A DNA stretch of 12,419 nt from contig CAIJTL010001707.1 of the NCBI GenBank assembly GCA_903823545.1, positions 1 through 12,419 of the forward strand, read 5' to 3'. A model generated the notes under the pieces. It was given only the letters and a program-made list of their open reading frames with translations. It was not told the DNA's origin and searched no databases. This document shows, one piece after another, positions 7,929-12,419 of this stretch; position 1 is the first letter of the stretch, and every line of letters begins with the position of its first letter. A program made the translations under genes and the position numbers. The DNA is from an uncultured Planctomycetaceae bacterium. GTDB taxonomy: Bacteria > Planctomycetota > Planctomycetia > Planctomycetales > Planctomycetaceae.

Positions 7929-10900
7929 ATGACTCCGCGATTTCTGTTTGTTGGTTCGATCGTTTTGGCGTTGAGTTCGCTCGTCTTAGCGGAGAACAAA
8001 CTTCCGCCAGCGGCGGAGCGGAAGGTCGACTTCGTCAAAGACGTGCGACCGTTGCTGCAGAAGCATTGCTTTCAATGTCACGGCGAAAAGAAGCAGGAAT
8101 CTGGTTTACGGCTCGACCGCAAAGAGGCGGCGCTGCGTGGCGGAGACTTCGGCAAAGTGATTGAGGTGGGCAACAGCGCTAAGAGCCGCTTGATTGCTTA
8201 TGTCGCGGGGACTGATCCGCAAAAAGTGATGCCTCCCGAAGGAGCACCTCTCAAGCCCGAAGAAGTTGGGGTTCTGCGGGCATGGATTGACCAGGGCTTC
8301 GTGTGGCCTGAAGGTGACGCGCCGCAAGAGGCGAAGCCTTCGCATTGGGCTTATCTGCCGCTGGGGCGAGTCGCTCCACCAGCAGTCAAGAAGGCTGATT
8401 GGGTACGGAATCCGATTGATCAATTCGTGTTGGCCGAATTGGAAAAACGGGGAGTCGCACCATCACCAGAAGCAGATCGATTCACATTGATTCGCCGATT
8501 GAGTCTCGACTTACTTGGTTTGCCGCCGTCGATCGAGCAGGTCGATCAGTTCGTAAACGACGCTCGCCCTCATGCGTATGAGGAACTTGTCGATCGGCTG
8601 CTGAAGTCGCCGCACTTCGGCGAACGTTGGGGACGGCATTGGCTCGATATGGCTCGGTACGCCGATTCGGACGGCTACGAGAAGGACAACGCGCGGCCCG
8701 ATGCCTATCGCTGGCGCGACTGGGTGATTCACGCGATCAACGCTGATATGCCATTTGATCAATTCACCGTCGAACAACTTGCTGGCGATCTGTTGCCTGA
8801 CGCAAGCCCGCTACAACGGCTTGCGACCGCCTTTCACCGACAGACGCTGACAAACACCGAAGGCGGAACTGACAAAGAGCAGTGGCGGATCGAAGCCTGT
8901 TTTGACCGCATTGAAACGACCGGAGCCGTGTGGCTCGGACTGACGGTCGGTTGCGCTCGCTGTCACTCTCACAAATACGACGCGATCAGTCAGCGCGAGT
9001 ACTACCAACTCTTCGCGTTTGCGAATAACGGTGACGAAGAAAACACCGTCGTACCTAAGTCCGAAGCCGAGGTCGCTCAGTACCAAAGGGACAAAGCGAC
9101 TCACGACGAGGCCGTCGCTGTCGCAACCTCGAAATTGCGTGCCGAACAAGCGAAGCTCGGTGCGGCATTCATCGCGTGGGAAGAGAAGCAGCAAGCCGCG
9201 TTGATTAAGTCGGCGGCTAACCCTTTGAAACTGCATCGGCTCGACGACGCTCAAATTAGCAGTGATGGTGAGGTCACGTTCGCAGTTCAGAAAGATGGAT
9301 CGTATTTGGTGAGCGGCAAGAATCCGGAACGGGCGACATATACGCTGATTGGCAAGTCGAACATTTCTGAAATCAATGCCCTCCGTATCGACGTTCTTCC
9401 GGACAATTCGCTTCCCGCGAAAGGTCCAGGCCGAGTCGCTCACGGCAATTTTGTGTTGTCAGAAGTAATCGTCGAAGTTGCGGCCACAGCGGACTTCGCT
9501 GATCCTCGCAAATTGGAATTTACTTCGGCAAAAGCGGACTTTGAACAAGCCGATAAACCGTGGCTAGCCAAGAACGTGTTCGATGGCAAAGACGACACGG
9601 GCTGGGCGATAGCACCGCAGTACGGCAAAGAGCATTGGTTAGTTGGCTCTTTGAAAGAACCGATCGGCAAGGAAGGAGCGGTGGCCTACTTCCGAGTGAA
9701 GCTAAGTCAGCAATACGGGCAGCAACACACGATCGGTCGTTTCAGAGTTTCATTTCAAACTGGTGTCGAGCCGGAAACTGTGCTGCCAGACAACATCCAA
9801 AAGTTGCTCGCTGTGAAACCCGAACAACGCAACGAAACTCAAAAGCAGCAACTACTCGATCACTTCAGTAGCACGGAACCGACGACCAAGGATCTCGTGA
9901 CGCAATTGGAGGAACTTAAAAAGAAGGAGCCGCCGAAGCCCGAATTGACCGTGCGAGTTGTGGCGCAGCGTCGAACCGAACCTCGAAAAACTTTTGTGCT
10001 CAAACGAGGCGAATTCCTAGAGCCGCTCAAAGATTTGGAAGTCACGCCATCCGGCTTAGCTGTGTTGCCGCCACTGAAGCCGCGTGACGAAAAGGGACAA
10101 GCTGACCGACTCGATTTTGCTCGCTGGCTAATAGCGACCGACAACCCACTGACGCCGCGAGTCACTGTGAATCATGTTTGGCGGCTGTTGTTCGGCAACG
10201 GCATTGTTCGCACCGCAAACGATTTTGGAGTTCGCGGCGACAAGCCCTCGCATCCGGAATTGCTCGATTGGCTTGCGGGCACGTTCATCGGAACGACTGA
10301 AAACTCTGATTTGAAGTCGGCGAAGCCGTGGTCACGCAAATCACTTATTAAGTTGATCGTCACCTCGGCAACTTACCGGCAAGCGTCACGCCATCGCCCA
10401 GAACTCAACGATGTCGATCCGCAAAACATCTGGCTCGCACGACAGAACCGAATGCGAGTCGAAGGGGAGATCGTTCGCGATCTCACATTGGATGTCTCTG
10501 GACTCTTAGCCAAGAAAATCGGTGGCCCCAGTGTTTTTCCTCCGCTTCCGGCCGGCATCGCGGACCTTAGCTACGCAGGCAATTTCAAATGGGCGACCAG
10601 CACCGGCGAGGACCGATTTCGCCGAGGTATGTATACGTTTTTCAAACGGACGGCGCCGCATCCAAATCTCACGACGTTTGATTGCCCCGATGCAAATCTG
10701 ACGTGCATCGAACGCCGCACATCGAATACTCCGCTGCAGGCGCTGACGACTCTCAACAACGAAGTCTTTTCCGAAGCCTCTCAAGCGATGGCGCGTCGTC
10801 TTTTATCACAAACGTTTTCTGATGACGCGAGCCGCCTCGCTTACGCCGTTCGATTGTGCGTCTCCCGACCACCGCGCGAAAACGAACTGCGGCAACTCAC

Positions 10901-11066
10901 AGATTTGCTGACGATCGCTCGCGACTGGTATCGAGCTCACCCTGACGAAGCGAAACAACTTGTCGGTACATACGCAGTCAGCGGTACCACTCCCGACGAA
11001 ACCGCAGCCTGGGTCGCCACCGCCCGCATCTTGCTGAATCTGGATGAGACCATCACTCGGGAATGA
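7929..11066 (+). CDS. Large secreted cytochrome-c-like protein with PSCyt1, PSCyt2 (DUF1549) and PSD1 (DUF1553) domains
   Basis: The 1045-residue product has the planctomycete-specific domain order. After a signal peptide (MTPRFLFVGSIVLALSSLVLA, cleavage near residue 21) comes PSCyt1 (about 34-125) with the haem-binding CFQCH (47-51) and possible axial M101 in VMPPEG. PSCyt2 (about 160-370) contains ERWGRHWLDMARYADSDG and a second CXXCH, CARCH (342-346). A charged, probably coiled-coil segment follows (about 380-430). Near 545-620 a discoidin-like insertion has VFDGKDDTGWAI and the IGRFRVS strand. PSD1 (about 720-1040) has FARWLIATDNPLTPRVTVNH and ends with the canonical LLNLDETITRE, so the protein is complete. 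The start has GGAG at 7917-7920, 8 bases before the ATG. The function of this family is not established; electron transfer at the cell surface or periplasm is inferred from CXXCH. Related genes are often next to DUF1501 genes. Confidence 0.95.
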   Translation: MTPRFLFVGSIVLALSSLVLAENKLPPAAERKVDFVKDVRPLLQKHCFQCHGEKKQESGLRLDRKEAALRGGDFGKVIEVGNSAKSRLIAYVAGTDPQKVMPPEGAPLKPEEVGVLRAWIDQGFVWPEGDAPQEAKPSHWAYLPLGRVAPPAVKKADWVRNPIDQFVLAELEKRGVAPSPEADRFTLIRRLSLDLLGLPPSIEQVDQFVNDARPHAYEELVDRLLKSPHFGERWGRHWLDMARYADSDGYEKDNARPDAYRWRDWVIHAINADMPFDQFTVEQLAGDLLPDASPLQRLATAFHRQTLTNTEGGTDKEQWRIEACFDRIETTGAVWLGLTVGCARCHSHKYDAISQREYYQLFAFANNGDEENTVVPKSEAEVAQYQRDKATHDEAVAVATSKLRAEQAKLGAAFIAWEEKQQAALIKSAANPLKLHRLDDAQISSDGEVTFAVQKDGSYLVSGKNPERATYTLIGKSNISEINALRIDVLPDNSLPAKGPGRVAHGNFVLSEVIVEVAATADFADPRKLEFTSAKADFEQADKPWLAKNVFDGKDDTGWAIAPQYGKEHWLVGSLKEPIGKEGAVAYFRVKLSQQYGQQHTIGRFRVSFQTGVEPETVLPDNIQKLLAVKPEQRNETQKQQLLDHFSSTEPTTKDLVTQLEELKKKEPPKPELTVRVVAQRRTEPRKTFVLKRGEFLEPLKDLEVTPSGLAVLPPLKPRDEKGQADRLDFARWLIATDNPLTPRVTVNHVWRLLFGNGIVRTANDFGVRGDKPSHPELLDWLAGTFIGTTENSDLKSAKPWSRKSLIKLIVTSATYRQASRHRPELNDVDPQNIWLARQNRMRVEGEIVRDLTLDVSGLLAKKIGGPSVFPPLPAGIADLSYAGNFKWATSTGEDRFRRGMYTFFKRTAPHPNLTTFDCPDANLTCIERRTSNTPLQALTTLNNEVFSEASQAMARRLLSQTFSDDASRLAYAVRLCVSRPPRENELRQLTDLLTIARDWYRAHPDEAKQLVGTYAVSGTTPDETAAWVATARILLNLDETITRE

Positions 11067-11138
11067 GAAGCTGAGTATCAAGTTGTCCGAATCAGTACTC
11101 ATTGAATCAGCCCGGTTTCGATAGTGCCTACGCAAAAT

Positions 11139-11216
11139 CGAAAGCATCGTGGTCTCGACATGCCCCATGAGTGCCGCCACCACCAGCGAATCGACTTGCT
11201 GGCTCAACATCCGATG
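11139..11216 (-). pseudogene. C-terminal relic of a tyrosine recombinase
   Basis: Read leftwards, this stretch encodes HRMLSQQVDSLVVAALMGH followed by VETTMLS. That is the region around the second conserved histidine of phage-type integrases, where 'VDxxxVAxLMGHxxTTMLS' precedes the catalytic tyrosine. H (11160-11162) would be the conserved 'GH' histidine. After MLS the frame runs on as ILRRHYRNR rather than the expected 'xVYxHL', and the upstream 'LRH' box is not readable in one frame (a TAG lies five codons before the ATG at 11210), so the gene is broken on both sides. An ATG-initiated frame from 11210 continues into the 3' end of the PSD1 gene, but that extension is an antisense shadow. 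It lies about 70 bases after the PSD1 stop. The family assignment rests on a short match. Confidence 0.6.
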
Positions 11217-11334
11217 AGGGATCTACGACGCCAAAGTGACAAGCAGACTTTTTGCAGAGCAAACACTTCAAATCGGTGAAACCGGCAATTGACGGCTATC
11301 ACGTTGACGACGGTTTGAGCCGCACGGAGTCAGC

Positions 11335-11366
11335 CCAAAAGCAAAACCCTCGGAAAATCGAGGGTT
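11335..11366 (-). terminator. Rho-independent terminator of the tRNA-Arg gene
   Basis: On the minus strand the perfect 8-base stem AACCCTCG/CGAGGGTT (11359-11366 with 11345-11352 on the plus axis, 6-base loop) is followed by TTGCTTTT. It begins 13 bases after the tRNA discriminator base, which is the expected place for a terminator of a single tRNA transcript. Confidence 0.75.
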
Positions 11367-11379
11367 CGCATTTGAAAGG

Positions 11380-11453
11380 TACGCCCAGAGGGATTCGAAC
11401 CCCCGACCTACGGATTAGAAATCCGTTGCTCTATCCAGCTGAGCTATGGGCGC
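11380..11453 (-). tRNA. tRNA-Arg, anticodon TCT
   Basis: The complement folds as a full cloverleaf of 74 bases: acceptor GCGCCCA with TGGGCGT, D-arm GCTC/GAGC, anticodon stem ACGGA/TCCGT with loop TTTCTAA, variable loop AGGTC, and T-arm GGGGG/CCCTC around TTCGAAT. T33 is followed by TCT at 34-36 and A37, giving an arginine tRNA for AGA (and AGG by wobble). The first acceptor pair is a G1:U72 wobble. The discriminator is A73, and the bases after it read CCT, so CCA is not encoded and must be added by the CCA-adding enzyme. It has its own terminator and sits between two recombinase relics. Confidence 0.96.
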
Positions 11454-11461
11454 AGACTGTC

Positions 11462-11467
11462 ATCTTA
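11462..11467 (-). promoter_or_regulatory. Possible -10 element for tRNA-Arg
   Basis: On the minus strand TAAGAT ends 8 bases before the mature tRNA 5' end, a fitting distance for a -10 box with a very short leader. A matching -35 box at 17 bases is not convincing, so this is tentative. The rest of 11454-11686 shows no recognisable gene; a 93-residue minus-strand frame there (11465-11746) has no family resemblance. Confidence 0.3.
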
Positions 11468-11686
11468 CCGCTGTTTTTCACACTTTTCGGAGACTCTTAG
11501 AATCGGCTTTCCTTTGAGTTTACTACCGTTTATGCCACTTTTAGTGAACTCGAAACCGCTCACTGTAGTTGCCCTCTGCGGATTGCAGCCGAAGAGGACA
11601 TCGTCACCTGATTCTTTAGAGTTTGGCGGTGTCGTATGAACTGCGAGTCTACTCTCTTGTCGCGTTCTCGCAAATCGTCCGCGAGT

Positions 11687-12033
11687 ATGCTGCTGAAGGC
11701 TTCCTCCAAGTTTCCGCAGAAGCCTCACGCAAACGGTGCTTGGCAAAAGAAGATTTGTGGGAAAGATCGAATACTTCGGTCGCTGAAGGATGAGTCGTCA
11801 ACGGCACGATGACACGAGTTGAAGGCGATGGGCGGAAAGTAGTTCTTGAACTCTACAAGGCTCAAGCTGACGACTTTCACGGGGGCGGACGCCGCGAGTG
11901 AACAACGACGGGATGACTCATGGGCGTGCGGTGAATGATGGCGGTCAACACAATTTCCAACAAACTTGTGGAGCGCGTCGAGCAGTCGCAATTTCAAATC
12001 GAGGTCAATAACCATCACGAGACAATTCGCTGA
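11687..12033 (+). pseudogene. Frameshifted N-terminal part of a planctomycete-type tyrosine recombinase
   Basis: Pieces of one protein can be read in order only by changing frame. The frame from ATG 11687 gives KFPQKPHANGAWQKKICGK; one base on, KIEYFGR (11763-11783) ends at TGA 11784; a third frame (11794-11898) gives VNGTMTRVEGDGRKVVLELY then KAQADDFH; and after an apparent one-base loss GRTPRVNNDGMT (11883 onward) continues. This order, 'FPxxPHxNGxWxKKIxGKxxYFG', 'VNGxxxRVxGDG', 'ALxLYKxQxDDLHAGRTPRV', 'DGxT', matches the N-terminus of site-specific integrases that I know as abundant in planctomycetes. A further piece from 11938 (NKLVERVEQSQFQIE) may continue the core-binding domain, but the match is weak. 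The catalytic domain is absent downstream. At least three frame changes and an in-frame stop mark it as dead. It begins about 230 bases from the tRNA 5' end. Confidence 0.7.
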
Positions 12034-12044
12034 GGAATAATTTC

Positions 12045-12185
12045 GTGCAACCGCTGATCGAAGAATACGAGCGGAGTCAGGGAATGGTCCGTGAAGTGTG
12101 TGACAAAATTCGAGCGACACCCAAGCCGGATGAGATCGACAACTTTTGGAAAGCAATTGCCGATCATCCGCCAAAGCTTCAATGA
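12045..12185 (+). CDS. Small ORF of unknown function, possibly a gene fragment
   Basis: A GTG-started frame encodes 46 residues, from QPLIEEYERSQGMVREVCDK through PKPDEIDNFWKAIADHPP to a TGA stop. The amino-acid make-up is soluble and helical and looks like real coding sequence (acidic and basic residues alternate, with sensible turns), unlike the antisense frame over the same bases. The frame is open upstream to TAA at 12009, so it could also be the 3' end of a lost gene. GAGG at 12033-12036 sits 8 bases before the GTG and could serve as ribosome binding site. No family is recognised and it does not look like integrase. Confidence 0.4.
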   Translation: MQPLIEEYERSQGMVREVCDKIRATPKPDEIDNFWKAIADHPPKLQ

Positions 12186-12204
12186 ACGTGGGCCACGTTG
12201 AAAG

Positions 12205-12356
12205 TTGAAAGATGTGATGGCGGGAAGCAGCGAACTGGACCTTCTTGTTCGCAAATTAAATTACGTTCGCTTGAACGTTACCAATGGTTGCGACTGCTGC
12301 ATTACACGCTGGTCGAGCGTGACCTTTTTTGTTTTCAGGCTCGACAACTGCTTTGA
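12205..12356 (+). pseudogene. Probable broken ORF with a 5-base tandem duplication
   Basis: From ATG 12217 the frame reads MAGSSELDLLVRKL and then turns into unlikely Cys- and Asn-rich sequence. Exactly there AAATT occurs twice in tandem (12253-12257 and 12258-12262). Leaving out one copy joins the first frame to a second one that reads RSLERYQWLRLLHYTLVERD and then LFCFQARQLL before TGA at 12354-12356. The joined product would be about 45 residues of helical, leucine- and arginine-rich protein. I recognise no family. The uninterrupted first frame runs on to the window edge but looks non-coding after 12257. The remaining bases to 12419 show nothing else. Confidence 0.35.
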
Positions 12357-12419
12357 TACGAACGATGTGAGAATGGTAGCTTTTGCATCTTCCGTATTGG
12401 GTTTCGACATTATCTAGTC

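Noticed and set aside
11067..11102. TGAGTA...TACTCA inverted repeat after the PSD1 stop
   Set aside because: The stem is six bases with an 18-base loop and no T-run, so it does not qualify as a terminator.
10806..11138. Remainder of the minus-strand ORF that starts at 11210
   Set aside because: Only the first part resembles integrase; from about 11138 onward it is out of register and then runs antisense through the conserved end of the PSD1 gene.
11465..11746. 93-residue minus-strand ORF ending just before tRNA-Arg
   Set aside because: There is no recognisable motif, no ribosome binding site at its start, and its right end lies antisense to the integrase relic.
11725..12174. 149-residue minus-strand ORF
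   Set aside because: It is antisense to the integrase relic and to the small ORF at 12045, both of which read better on the plus strand; its product has no family resemblance.
11370..12419. Duplicate of the tRNA 3' end (att site)
   Set aside because: I looked for a second copy of the CCCAGAGGGATTCGAAC segment and found none in the window; a distal copy could lie outside.
1..12419. CRISPR array or rRNA genes
   Set aside because: No regularly spaced direct repeats and no rRNA-like conserved segments were seen.

Overview
The window looks like a chromosomal segment of a planctomycete. Two families that are strongly enriched in that phylum are present: a DUF1501 protein and a very large protein with PSCyt1, PSCyt2 and PSD1 domains. 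The first gene also ends in a 'DDGG' tail that I recognise from planctomycete proteins, and several genes encode secreted proteins of no clear general family. The genus cannot be fixed from this sequence alone.

Layout. (1) Bases 1-3085 form a tight plus-strand cluster: the 3' part of an unknown gene cut by the window edge, then endonuclease IV (nfo, DNA repair), then a secreted beta-propeller protein of the TolB/PD40 type whose start overlaps the nfo stop by 4 bases. (2) Bases 3312-4694 hold a DUF1501 protein with a twin-arginine-like leader, closed by a strong rho-independent terminator at 4750-4779. (3) Bases 4925-5893 encode a secreted protein of unknown function. It converges with a minus-strand methyltransferase of the phospholipid N-methyltransferase type (5993-6637). 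(4) Bases 6848-11066 hold a probable two-gene unit: a secreted thioredoxin-fold protein with CPKC, then a 1045-residue cytochrome-c-like PSCyt1/PSCyt2/PSD1 protein with two CXXCH motifs. (5) Bases 11067-12419 carry no intact large gene. They contain a minus-strand tRNA-Arg (anticodon TCT) with its own terminator, flanked by relics of tyrosine-recombinase genes: a C-terminal scrap on the minus strand at one side and a frameshifted N-terminal part on the plus strand at the other. Two further short ORFs, one apparently broken by a 5-base tandem duplication, follow to the window end. This last part looks like the remains of an integration hotspot.

How the genes fit together. The DUF1501 and PSCyt/PSD1 families are often encoded side by side; here they are about 3.2 kb apart with other genes between. 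The thioredoxin-like protein could keep the CXXCH cysteines of the adjacent cytochrome reduced outside the cytoplasm, but that is inference. The most notable oddity in the coding part is a dispersed-type inverted repeat inside the start of the beta-propeller gene, where the repeat itself supplies part of the signal peptide.
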